Source of the DNA: JAJFUE01 sp041687335
GTDB taxonomy: Bacteria > Sumerlaeota > Sumerlaeia > MVZB01
DNA: 64,000 nt
Direction of reading: 5' to 3'
Assembly (NCBI GenBank): GCA_041687335.1
Contig: JAWLCE010000006.1
Span: 1-64,000, forward strand
Shown here: one piece after another, positions 1 through 7,397 of the stretch
Layout of the letters: every line of letters starts with the position of its first letter
Numbering within the stretch: position 1 is the first letter of the stretch
Program-made: the position numbers and the translations under genes
The notes under the pieces: model-generated
Told to the model about the DNA's origin: nothing
Seen by the model: only the letters and a program-made list of their open reading frames with translations
The model's database searches: none

Positions 1-304
1 GGGTTGGCGTCGGCGTTTCAACCGGCCGGATGATCTCGGGGGTCGGCACGGCGGTCGGTACCGGGGTGGGCTCGGGCGTGGGGGCAGGGGTCGGCACGGC
101 GGTGGGGATCGGGGTCGGAATGGCCGTCGGCTCGGGGGTCGGCTCGGGCTGGTCCTCGGGCAGCGGCGCCGGGGTCGGCGGGATCATCCGAATTTCGATC
201 GGCACACGCATCGGCCGGACCGGCGGCGGGATATACGCCAGCAGGACCAGCCCGATGACCAGCATCAGGTGGACCGTGAGCGAGGTGGCAAAACTGCGAA
301 TCAT
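1..304 (-). CDS. TonB/TolA-type energy transducer, N-terminal part (cut by window edge)
   Basis: Read leftwards from an ATG at 304, the frame stays open to the window edge (101 codons seen). It begins with a short cytoplasmic stub (MIRSFATS), then one hydrophobic helix at about residues 9-26, then a long Pro/Thr/Glu linker made of PTP and PTPEP repeats. That is the build of TonB or TolA, which span the periplasm and carry proton-motive energy from the TolQ/TolR or ExbB/ExbD motor to the outer membrane. It lies 22 bases after the tolR-like gene in the same direction. The C-terminal domain, which would tell TonB from TolA, is outside the window, so only the general family is safe. Confidence 0.75.
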   Translation of the reverse strand, partial: MIRSFATSLTVHLMLVIGLVLLAYIPPPVRPMRVPIEIRMIPPTPAPLPEDQPEPTPEPTAIPTPIPTAVPTPAPTPEPTPVPTAVPTPEIIRPVETPTPT

Positions 305-326
305 CAAACTACATCCGCGCCTTCAA

Positions 327-755
327 TCAAAGGTCGGGTTCAAAAATGATGCCGACGCTGGTGATGCCCATATGGTGGACGCGTGACATGACGCGCGCCA
401 CCGCCTCCCAGGCGGCGGCGCGGTCGCCCTCGATCACCACGGAGACCGATTCAAATGTCCGCATCTTCTGACGCAGCACCTCCTCCATCTCGTCAAGGGT
501 CAGGCGCTGGTCCTCGATGTAGATCGGCTCCTCAAACCCCTCCTCGGGGGCCTTGGAGACGACGATCGTGACGGTGCTGGTCTCGGTGGCCAGGGTGCCG
601 GCATCGACCTTGGGCAGGCGCAGCTCGATGCCATGCTTGAGCATCGGGGCCACCAGCATGAAGGCGATCAGCAGCGTGAAGGCCGTATCGAGAAGATTGG
701 TCAGATTCATCTCCGACATGATCTCGAGGCTGCGATGGTGACGACGCATGGACAT
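327..755 (-). CDS. tolR: TolR/ExbD-like proton channel subunit
   Basis: This 142-residue protein has the ExbD/TolR layout: a short basic N-terminus, one transmembrane helix at about residues 17-40 and a small periplasmic domain. Asp23, in the sequence NLLDTAF at the start of the helix, is the conserved proton-carrying aspartate of the family. TolR works with TolQ as a proton-driven motor in the inner membrane. Two bases separate it from the tolQ stop, and its GAGG ribosome site lies in that junction, so the two are probably translationally coupled. It could equally be called ExbD; the missing end of the next gene would decide. Confidence 0.9.
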   Translation of the reverse strand: MSMRRHHRSLEIMSEMNLTNLLDTAFTLLIAFMLVAPMLKHGIELRLPKVDAGTLATETSTVTIVVSKAPEEGFEEPIYIEDQRLTLDEMEEVLRQKMRTFESVSVVIEGDRAAAWEAVARVMSRVHHMGITSVGIIFEPDL

Positions 756-757
756 CC

Positions 758-1621
758 TCAGTTCACGCCGGAGCCGGTCGTGGCATTCTGCTTGATGATC
801 TGCTTCTGGATGACGTTGCTCAGCTCGAGCGCGAAGGCATCCATCCGCGAGACCAGCCGGCGCACGCGGTGGGTCAGGTAGTTATACATGATCGAGGCCG
901 GGATGGCGCAGAACAGCCCGCCGACGGTGGTCAAGAGGGCGGTCGAAATGCCGGGAGCCAGCGAGCTGAGCGCGGCCGTCCCGGTGGAGGAGAGCGCCTG
1001 AAACGATCCCATGATCCCCCAGACCGTGCCGAAGAGCCCGATGAAGGGGCAGACGTTGGAGGTGGTGGCCAGCAGGATCAGCTTGCTTTCGAGGTGGGAG
1101 ATCTCGCTGGAGATGGTGCGCTCGAAAACGCGCTCGATGCCAACCTTGGCCAGCTCCATCCGCGTATCCGGCGAAAGATCGTAACCTGTGCGGTACCAGT
1201 CTTCTACCTCAAGCTCAAGGTAGCCCTCGCGCAAAATCTGGGCCAGCGGCGAGTCGGGGAAGCTGCCGGTCATCCGGAAGGCCTCGTTTAAATCGCCGCT
1301 GCCTTGGTTGCAGACCTCGACGAATTGGTCGGTTTGGACGGTTGCCTGACGCAAATGCAGGAATTTATAAACAATGACCATCCAGCTCATGATCGAAAAT
1401 CCGACCAATACCACAAGACTGGTTTTACCGATCATATCGGCAGAAACGATTAAGCGCACCAAATCGACACCGAGCCAGCCCTGCATATGGCTGGTCCCGC
1501 CTTCAGTCTGGGCGTGGGCGATGGCGCCGCAGGTCATCGCCAACAGCAGGGTCATCCCGGCCCAGCGCAGCCAAGGCGCCCGGAGCCGCGGCCGGCGGCA
1601 TGCGAAAGACGAATGAATCAT
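758..1621 (-). CDS. tolQ: TolQ/ExbB-like proton channel subunit
   Basis: This 287-residue MotA/TolQ/ExbB family protein has three membrane segments at about residues 63-88, 185-215 and 225-250. The family core is visible as FIGLFGTVWGIMGSF followed by PGISTALLTTVGG. It forms the pentameric channel around TolR/ExbD. The frame is open from a TTG at 1642 that overlaps parB, but I choose the ATG at 1621: an AGGA lies about 11 bases upstream and the gene then starts 7 bases after the parB stop. An extra N-terminal hydrophobic stretch (about 22-38) looks like a signal sequence, which some ExbB proteins also carry. It is probably co-transcribed with parAB. Confidence 0.92.
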   Translation of the reverse strand: MIHSSFACRRPRLRAPWLRWAGMTLLLAMTCGAIAHAQTEGGTSHMQGWLGVDLVRLIVSADMIGKTSLVVLVGFSIMSWMVIVYKFLHLRQATVQTDQFVEVCNQGSGDLNEAFRMTGSFPDSPLAQILREGYLELEVEDWYRTGYDLSPDTRMELAKVGIERVFERTISSEISHLESKLILLATTSNVCPFIGLFGTVWGIMGSFQALSSTGTAALSSLAPGISTALLTTVGGLFCAIPASIMYNYLTHRVRRLVSRMDAFALELSNVIQKQIIKQNATTGSGVN

Positions 1622-1628
1622 TCTGGGT

Positions 1629-2537
1629 TCAATCCTGTTCAAGGTTTACAGCAAAGTGATCGAGCAGGGCCTGGAATTCCTCAAGGTTCGCATAATGGAC
1701 TTCGACGCGGCCCGAGGAGTTTGTCTGCGGCTGGATGCGGACCTTGAGCCCCAGGTGCAGGCTCAGTTTTTCTTCCAGCGAGCGGGTCTGGGCATCCAAG
1801 TCGGGGCCGACGGCGGGCTTGGCCGGCTTATCGCGGTCGCGGACCAATCGCCGGACCCGCTTTTCGGCTTCGCGGACGCTCATGCCGCGCCCCATGATTT
1901 CACGAGCCAGCGCCATCTGTAAAGGCTCTTCCGTCAGTGTCAGAAGTGCCCGCGCATGGCCGGCCGAGAGCCCTCCGGTTTCGACCCAGCGCAGGATCGG
2001 CTCGGGCAGCCGCAGCAGGCGCAGCGCATTGGTGACCGCCACGCGAGACTTGCCGACGCGCTCGGCGACCTGCTCCTGGGTCAGTTGGAACTCATCGATC
2101 AGCCGCCGGTAGGCCACCGCCTCCTCAACGGCGCTGAGATCCTCACGCTGGAGGTTCTCGATCAGCGCCAACTCGAGCATCTGCTGATTGTCAAAGTCGC
2201 GGATGATGATCGGCACCTCGGCGAGCCCGGCGCGCTGCGCCGCCCGCCAGCGGCGCTCGCCGGCGACGATTTCATAGCCGTTGCTGGTCGGCCGGACCAC
2301 CAGCGGCTGCAGGATGCCATTCTCTTGGATTGACTGGGTCAGTTCGTCGAGGGCTTCATCGCGAAAGTGGCTTCGCGGCTGGAAGGGGTTGGGCCGCAGG
2401 TCGAGTACCGCGACGCGATGGACGCCATTGGCCGCCGGCGGCTCAGGCTGGGTTGCCACCGGGGCCTCAACAGGCTCCTCGACCCCGAGCAGGGCGTCAA
2501 GCCCCCGCCCGAGCGCGCGCTTTTTCTTCACAGACAT
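1629..2537 (-). CDS. parB: Chromosome partitioning protein ParB
   Basis: This 302-residue ParB/Spo0J protein binds parS and spreads as a CTP-dependent clamp. It has the N-terminal RGLDALLG motif that contacts ParA (residues 11-18), the nuclease-like ParB domain with GERRWRA at 93-99, a helix-turn-helix at about 150-175 and a C-terminal dimerisation domain. Its start overlaps the end of parA by 41 bases, and tolQ follows after 7 bases. A near-consensus parS site lies about 0.9 kb upstream, in front of parA. The length and motif order are typical of chromosomal ParB. Confidence 0.96.
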   Translation of the reverse strand: MSVKKKRALGRGLDALLGVEEPVEAPVATQPEPPAANGVHRVAVLDLRPNPFQPRSHFRDEALDELTQSIQENGILQPLVVRPTSNGYEIVAGERRWRAAQRAGLAEVPIIIRDFDNQQMLELALIENLQREDLSAVEEAVAYRRLIDEFQLTQEQVAERVGKSRVAVTNALRLLRLPEPILRWVETGGLSAGHARALLTLTEEPLQMALAREIMGRGMSVREAEKRVRRLVRDRDKPAKPAVGPDLDAQTRSLEEKLSLHLGLKVRIQPQTNSSGRVEVHYANLEEFQALLDHFAVNLEQD

Positions 2538-3288
2538 GGATGATCTCCTGAGTCAACTGCAGGTATTGTTCGGAACCGGTGGAACGCGGGTCGTAATAAG
2601 CGATGGCCTTGCCGAAGCTGGGGGCTTCGCTCAAGCGCACCGAGCGAGAGATCATGGTCTGGAACAGCTTGGCGGGGAACGCCCGCCGCAACTCCTCGAT
2701 GACCTGCTGGGCCAGGTTGGTGCGGCCGTCAAACATCGTTGCGAGGATGCCAAGCAGTTCCAAATCGGGCTGGTAGCGCTTCTGGATGCGCTGAATCGTC
2801 TGGATCATCCGCGAAAGCCCTTCCAAGGCGAGATATTCGGCTTGCACGGGGATCAGCACCCACTGGGCGGCCGCCAAGGCATTGATCGTAAGCATCCCGA
2901 GCGAGGGCGGGCAGTCGATGACGATATAGTCATAAATATCCTCAAGTCGCGCCAAACTCTGGCGCAGCCGATATTCCCGCTCCTCAAAGTCAAAAAGTTC
3001 GACTTCGGCGCCGGCCAGGTCAATGGATGAGGGCAAAAGCGCCAGGTTGCGGTAGGGCGCAGGCAGGACCTGCGCCTGCGGCGGATCGTCGCCGGTCAGG
3101 GCGTCATAGGCGCTGGCTTCGGCCTGATCGGGGTCCACGCCGACGGCGCTGGTGGCGTTGGCTTGGGCATCCAGGTCCACCAGCAGTGTAAAGTGGCCCA
3201 ACAGGCCGAGCGAGGCGGCCAGATTGACGGCGGTGGTGGTTTTACCCACTCCACCCTTCTGATTCGAAACGGCAATAACCTGCGGCAT
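2497..3288 (-). CDS. parA: Chromosome partitioning ATPase ParA (Soj)
   Basis: This 263-residue ParA/MinD-family ATPase has the deviant Walker A motif KGGVGKTT at residues 11-18, the DLDAQAN motif and the switch sequence IDCPPSLG. It forms a DNA-bound ATP-dependent gradient that moves ParB-parS complexes. It lacks an N-terminal helix-turn-helix, so it is of the chromosomal (type Ib) kind, not the plasmid P1 kind. It overlaps parB by 41 bases. The 137-base space upstream holds the parS site and a possible TATAGT -10 element on the minus strand near 3314-3319. Confidence 0.96.
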   Translation of the reverse strand: MPQVIAVSNQKGGVGKTTTAVNLAASLGLLGHFTLLVDLDAQANATSAVGVDPDQAEASAYDALTGDDPPQAQVLPAPYRNLALLPSSIDLAGAEVELFDFEEREYRLRQSLARLEDIYDYIVIDCPPSLGMLTINALAAAQWVLIPVQAEYLALEGLSRMIQTIQRIQKRYQPDLELLGILATMFDGRTNLAQQVIEELRRAFPAKLFQTMISRSVRLSEAPSFGKAIAYYDPRSTGSEQYLQLTQEIIHVCEEKARARAGA

Positions 3289-3409
3289 CGGCGAGCCCCC
3301 GCGTGAATTGGCCTACTATAAAAGAATTCCCCCGCCGATGGCAGGGGAATCTCATCTCTAAAATCAGGCAATAGCTGTTTTTATCGCCGCCCGGGGGCGT
3401 CCGCCCCCT

Positions 3410-3425
3410 CGTTCCACGTGAAACA
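3410..3425. promoter_or_regulatory. parS centromere-like site
   Basis: The 16-base sequence CGTTCCACGTGAAACA matches 14 of 16 positions of the consensus bacterial parS palindrome TGTTTCACGTGAAACA, including the whole CACGTG core. It sits between parA and the upstream lipoprotein gene and touches that gene's stop codon. This is the expected ParB loading site. I saw no second copy in the window. Confidence 0.9.
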
Positions 3426-4025
3426 TTACCCGCGGCGAGCCAGAAAGCGCTGCAAATCCGCCAGCCGTTCGCGGATTGCCGGCTGCTGGGGGTCTTCGCC
3501 GAGACTCGCCTGATAGTGCTCAACCGCCTCGGCAAATTGGTTGAGCAGAAAAGCAAGGTCGCCGCGGAGGCGCATTGTGGCCGCCGAAACCCCCTCGCGC
3601 TGCTCGTAGCGGCCCAGTTCCGCATCCGCCGCCTCGGTCTGACCCTGCAGCAGCAGCGAGGAGATGAGGCCAATGTGGGCCTGAGCGAGAGTTTCGCCCT
3701 CCAAAGCCATCGCTTGGCGGAAGGCGCGCTCGGCCGCCGAGGCGCGGCGGTCCTCCAATCGCGCTTGCCCCAATCCGATCCAGCCCATCGCCTGGCCGGG
3801 AGCGGCGCGGGTCAATCGCTTGAAATAGGCCTCGGCATCCTGAAAATTACCCTGATCGATCATGCGCTGACCCTGCAGAAAGAGCGCGCCCGTGTGATCC
3901 GGTCGCGCCTCCAGCACGGCGTCATAGAAGGGGTCGGGGGTGGGGCCAAAATCGAAAATCCGGCAGCTGCTCAAAAGCAGCAGGGCTCCCAGCGTGCACG
4001 CAAGGCTCAGGTGGCGCATCGGCAT
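3426..4025 (-). CDS. TPR-repeat lipoprotein
   Basis: This 199-residue protein starts with a signal peptide ending in the lipobox LSSC (lipidated Cys21), so it is probably an anchored lipoprotein. The remainder consists of tetratricopeptide-like helical pairs (for example residues 45-78, 79-112 and 150-185, with A-G-Y/F spacing). TPR lipoproteins usually serve as scaffolds for envelope complexes; no partner can be named here. Its stop codon abuts parS, and parA starts 137 bases downstream in the same direction. Confidence 0.85.
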   Translation of the reverse strand: MPMRHLSLACTLGALLLLSSCRIFDFGPTPDPFYDAVLEARPDHTGALFLQGQRMIDQGNFQDAEAYFKRLTRAAPGQAMGWIGLGQARLEDRRASAAERAFRQAMALEGETLAQAHIGLISSLLLQGQTEAADAELGRYEQREGVSAATMRLRGDLAFLLNQFAEAVEHYQASLGEDPQQPAIRERLADLQRFLARRG

Positions 4026-4103
4026 GATCTCCCGCGAGATGGCATCGTTTAGCTTGAAACAGTATAAAGGGACTGGCGGGGCGGGTGCAAATCCTGCGCC
4101 CGA

Positions 4104-5069
4104 TCAGACCGGCGCCGGCTCGTCCGCCTCGATCTCTTTCAGATCGCCATGGTGCATGCGCGCCATCGGCCGCGCCACCAGAATGGAAACCTCGTAGAGC
4201 CCGACGAGCGGTATGAGGGCCGCCACCATGCTGAAGGGGTCGGCCGGGGTCAGGATCATCGCCGCCAGCGCCAGCACCACGTAGGCGACGCGCCGGTAGT
4301 GGATCAGCATCGCCGGGGTGACCAGGCCCATCCGCGCCGCCAGCGCCACGAACAGCGGCAACTCGAACAGCACGCCGAAGACGATCATCATCATCGTCAG
4401 GACCGAGAGGTATTCATTGATGCCGAAGAGGGGCTCAATCGAGGGCGGGGTGTAGGATTGCAGCACCTGCAGGATCATCGCCACCATGAAGAAGGCGAAC
4501 AGGGCGCCGAGCGGAAAGAGGAAGATCGCACCCGCCAGCAGCGAGCGCACGACCTTGCGCTCGGCGGGGCGCAGGCCCGGCTTGATGAACAGCCAGAGCT
4601 GGTGGAGCAGGATCGGCAAGGCCAGCAGCAGTCCGACGATCAGTGAAACCTTGAAGGGCACCATGAAGGCATCGAACGGGCTGCGATAATAGACGCCCTG
4701 GTTGGGGCGGGCGCCGATGGCGATGGACCGCTGCGCCGCCGAACTTGGCTCATCTTCATCAAAAACCAGCAGAAAACGTTGGGTTGAGAGGCGATCCAAG
4801 TTCAACGGCGCCTCGACGCCGTTGACATCGACCTGACCGCCGACCCGCATCGAGCCGTCGGGGCGGACGTGGAAGACCAGTTCCTGATCGCGATTGGGTT
4901 CGCGGTCGAGGCGGCGGATCGGCCGGGTGAGGTATTCGAGGACGGGGTTGGCGACGGTAAAGGCGAGGCAGACGCAGACGAAAACGGCAATAACCGAGAT
5001 GATGATGCGCGTGCGCAGTTCGGTCAGATGCCCGATCAGGGACATCTCGCGTTCGTCTTTGGGTTCCAT
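4104..5069 (-). CDS. tatC: Twin-arginine translocase subunit TatC, with enlarged first periplasmic loop
   Basis: TatC is the signal-peptide receptor of the Tat system, which exports folded proteins. The 321-residue protein begins with the family motif SLIGHLTELRTRI and has six membrane segments, including FDAFMVPFKVSLIVG and the conserved P-x-L-x-Q-x-W-x-F-I-x-P-G-L stretch. The usual length is about 250. The extra length is a polar insert of about 60 residues in the first periplasmic loop (residues about 52-125), between helix 1 and the conserved SPFDAF segment. tatA lies 75 bases upstream. A likely substrate with an RRSFLK signal is encoded at 44.8-46.2 kb. Confidence 0.94.
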   Translation of the reverse strand: MEPKDEREMSLIGHLTELRTRIIISVIAVFVCVCLAFTVANPVLEYLTRPIRRLDREPNRDQELVFHVRPDGSMRVGGQVDVNGVEAPLNLDRLSTQRFLLVFDEDEPSSAAQRSIAIGARPNQGVYYRSPFDAFMVPFKVSLIVGLLLALPILLHQLWLFIKPGLRPAERKVVRSLLAGAIFLFPLGALFAFFMVAMILQVLQSYTPPSIEPLFGINEYLSVLTMMMIVFGVLFELPLFVALAARMGLVTPAMLIHYRRVAYVVLALAAMILTPADPFSMVAALIPLVGLYEVSILVARPMARMHHGDLKEIEADEPAPV

Positions 5070-5118
5070 GCAACAAAGCCCGAGGTTTTAAAATGAACCG
5101 AGTGGATCAAGGAGAAGT

Positions 5119-5139
5119 GGGCCGGCGCAAGGCCGGCCC
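5119..5139 (-). terminator. GC-rich hairpin between tatA and tatC
   Basis: GGGCCGGC and GCCGGCCC form an 8-base-pair stem with a 5-base loop in the 75-base space between the two tat genes. No good U-tract follows in the minus direction. It may be an attenuator or an mRNA-stabilising hairpin that leaves more tatA than tatC message; that role is an inference. Confidence 0.4.
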
Positions 5140-5144
5140 CTGTT

Positions 5145-5417
5145 TCAAGCGTTGCGCTCATCGTCGATCGGGTCGACGCTGCGGTAGTTGCCCTGCTCGA
5201 CGGTCCCGGCCGGGGCGACCGGCTTGGGCGACTCGCTCCGCGAGGGCTTGTTGATCGCTTCCTGCATGTCCTCGCTGACGCCCATCAACCCATCCTTGAG
5301 TTCGCGGGCGGACTGACCCATGGCGCGGGCCAGCCGCGGCAGGTTCTTGGGTCCGAAGATCACCAGGACGATGATTAGGAAGATGATGATTTCCGGCATT
5401 CCGATGCGACCGAACAT
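5145..5417 (-). CDS. tatA: Sec-independent translocase protein TatA
   Basis: This 90-residue protein has one N-terminal membrane helix (MPEIIIFLIIVLVIFGPKNL), the conserved FGPKNLPRLARAMG hinge and amphipathic helix, and a charged disordered tail. TatA oligomers form the Tat pore. An in-frame TTG lies two codons upstream, but the ATG at 5417 has AAGGA at a normal 8-base distance, so I start there. tatC follows in the same direction. The family includes TatB; the short tail and the glutamate in the membrane helix do not separate the two firmly. Confidence 0.93.
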   Translation of the reverse strand: MFGRIGMPEIIIFLIIVLVIFGPKNLPRLARAMGQSARELKDGLMGVSEDMQEAINKPSRSESPKPVAPAGTVEQGNYRSVDPIDDERNA

Positions 5418-5585
5418 GGCCAATTTCCTTTATGCAAGGGGGTTCGTGGTGAAAAAATGGCCCCCGCGGCGCGGTTTGCGCTGCATGGCGACACGGGCTA
5501 TGGTATCATGCGCCCGACGGACTGCAAAGCCAATTCGCGGCCGTCGGCGGGGTAAGGGCAGAATTATCAAGCGGGCGGAAGTGTG

Positions 5586-6581
5586 ATGGCAAAATCGGAA
5601 TGGCATCTGGGCATCGACTTGGGCGGCACCAAAATTCTGGCCGGCGTCTTTGGTTCGCGCCAGGGAATCGTCGGCCGCGCCAAGCGCAAGACGCGCGGTG
5701 GCGCCGGCGATGCAGACTCAGTACTCGAGCGGATCGTGCGCACGGCGCTGGAGGCGGTGGCCGAGGCCAAGCTGACGATGGAGGATATCCGCGCCATCGG
5801 CATCAGCGTGCCGGGGCCGATCGATCCGGATGCGGGAATGGTCATCGAGGCCCCCAACCTGGGCTGGCGCAATGTCAATGTGGTCCAGTATATGGTGGAT
5901 GCGCTCGGCCGACCGACGTTTCTGAGCAATGACGTCTCGGCGGGCACCTGGGGGGAGTTCTGCCTCGGGGCGGGCCGCGGGGCGCGCAACCTGGTCGGGG
6001 TTTTTGTCGGCACCGGCATCGGCGGTGGCATCATCATCAACGAACGCCTCTACCTGGGATCGAGCAAGGAGGCGGGTGAGATCGGGCACATCTGCCTCAA
6101 CCCGCACGGGCCGATCTGCGGCTGCGGGCGCAACGGCTGCCTGGAGGCCTTTGCCTCACGCACGGCGATCACACGCGACATATGGGCGGCGGTCGACCGC
6201 GGCCAGCCCTCCTCGATCGTGGCCCAGCTCAAGGATCGCAACGAGCAGATGCGCTCGCGCATGCTGCGCCAGGCGTTCGAGGAAGGGGATGAGGTGGTGC
6301 GCGAGGCGATGGTGCGCTCGGCGCACTTCCTCGGAATCGGGCTGGGCTCGATCGTGAACATTCTTAATCCCGACCGGATCGTGCTGGGCGGCGGCGTTGT
6401 CGAGGCGTTTGGTAAGGATTACATCCGGTTGGTCGTCGAAACGTATGAGCGGATGGCGTTTGCCTCGGCCGCCAAAACCGCGCGCGTCGTTGAGGCCGAG
6501 CTGGGTGACGACGCCGGCATCATCGGCTCGGCGCTGCTGGCGGACGAAAAATTCAAGGCGCTCCAGCCCAACGAAAAATAA
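5586..6581 (+). CDS. ROK-family sugar kinase (glucokinase-like)
   Basis: This 331-residue ROK kinase has the ATP-binding DLGGTK motif at residues 11-16 and the ROK zinc motif: His168 with Cys178, Cys180 and Cys185 in GPICGCGRNGCLEAFAS. The catalytic Asp lies in LSNDVSAGTWGE. It phosphorylates a hexose, most often glucose, in the cytosol. There is no N-terminal helix-turn-helix, so it is an enzyme and not a ROK repressor. A GTG one codon upstream is also possible; the ATG has GGAAG in front. It is transcribed away from tatA across a 168-base gap. Confidence 0.9.
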   Translation: MAKSEWHLGIDLGGTKILAGVFGSRQGIVGRAKRKTRGGAGDADSVLERIVRTALEAVAEAKLTMEDIRAIGISVPGPIDPDAGMVIEAPNLGWRNVNVVQYMVDALGRPTFLSNDVSAGTWGEFCLGAGRGARNLVGVFVGTGIGGGIIINERLYLGSSKEAGEIGHICLNPHGPICGCGRNGCLEAFASRTAITRDIWAAVDRGQPSSIVAQLKDRNEQMRSRMLRQAFEEGDEVVREAMVRSAHFLGIGLGSIVNILNPDRIVLGGGVVEAFGKDYIRLVVETYERMAFASAAKTARVVEAELGDDAGIIGSALLADEKFKALQPNEK

Positions 6582-6643
6582 ATGCCATACGGAACCATGA
6601 GGCCGCCTCTGCTGCGGCCCAAAATGAAAGGAATCCCGCGATC

Positions 6644-7336
6644 ATGAAGGTTTACATGCATGTCACGTTATTTTCGGCGCTTGCCCTGCTCGCCGGCTGC
6701 GGCGGCGGCGAGCCCGAGGTCGAGATCAGCGCCCCGCGCGAGGTCGCGAAGCCGGAGGTCGAGGCGGACCCGGCGCTGAGCACGGCCGAGCGCTTCGGGA
6801 TGCGACCGGCCGGCGAGATGCCGTCGCCCCACGGCGCGATGCCGCCGGCGATGCAGGGCCAGTCCGCCGCGGCCGAGGAACTCTTTCATTTTGCCACGCC
6901 CGAGGGTTGGACGCAGGTGGCCCCCAGGCAATTCCGCAACCCCAACTTCATCATTGCGGACAATCCCGACGCACAGGTCTACGTGACGGTGCTTGCCGGC
7001 ACCGGAGGCGGGATCGAGGCCAACCTGAACCGCTGGCGCGAGCAGATGGGTCAGCCGCCGCTTTCGGCCGAGGAATTCGCCGCGCTGGACACGATCTCGT
7101 TTATGGGCCGACCGTCGCCGCTGCTCGACCTCAGCGGCACCTTCAACGGCGGCATGATGATGGGCGGGGGCGGCGAGCCGCGCCCCAATTGGCGCCTGCT
7201 GGGCACGGCGGCGCTGATCGGGGACCAAGCGATCTTCATCAAGATGACCGGCCCCGACGAAGTGATCGGCAACCAGCACGAGGCCCTTCGCCAGTTCAGC
7301 GCCTCGCTTCACCCGGCCGCCGGCCACAGCCACTGA
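6644..7336 (+). CDS. Lipoprotein of unknown function, next to cytochrome c maturation gene
   Basis: This 230-residue protein has a signal peptide with lipobox LAGC (Cys19), then a low-complexity Glu/Pro/Met segment to about residue 80. The globular C-terminal domain begins at FHFATPEGWTQV and contains a NLNRWREQMGQPPLS stretch. I know the GW...NRWR pattern from uncharacterised proteins encoded beside resB/ccsA genes, but I cannot name a function. A ribosome site AAAGGA lies 11-12 bases before the ATG. The ResB-CcsA fusion follows 61 bases later, so a role in c-type cytochrome assembly or redox is a reasonable guess only. Confidence 0.75.
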   Translation: MKVYMHVTLFSALALLAGCGGGEPEVEISAPREVAKPEVEADPALSTAERFGMRPAGEMPSPHGAMPPAMQGQSAAAEELFHFATPEGWTQVAPRQFRNPNFIIADNPDAQVYVTVLAGTGGGIEANLNRWREQMGQPPLSAEEFAALDTISFMGRPSPLLDLSGTFNGGMMMGGGGEPRPNWRLLGTAALIGDQAIFIKMTGPDEVIGNQHEALRQFSASLHPAAGHSH

Positions 7337-7397
7337 GCGCGGGCGGTAGGGTTTCCTGCAACCAACCATATATGTTGATGCCGAGGGGGAATGATTC

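Noticed and set aside
30..386. Plus-strand open frame of 118 codons rich in Gly-Val repeats
   Set aside because: It is the mirror of the Pro/Thr linker of the TonB/TolA-like gene on the minus strand, which has a membrane helix and operon context.
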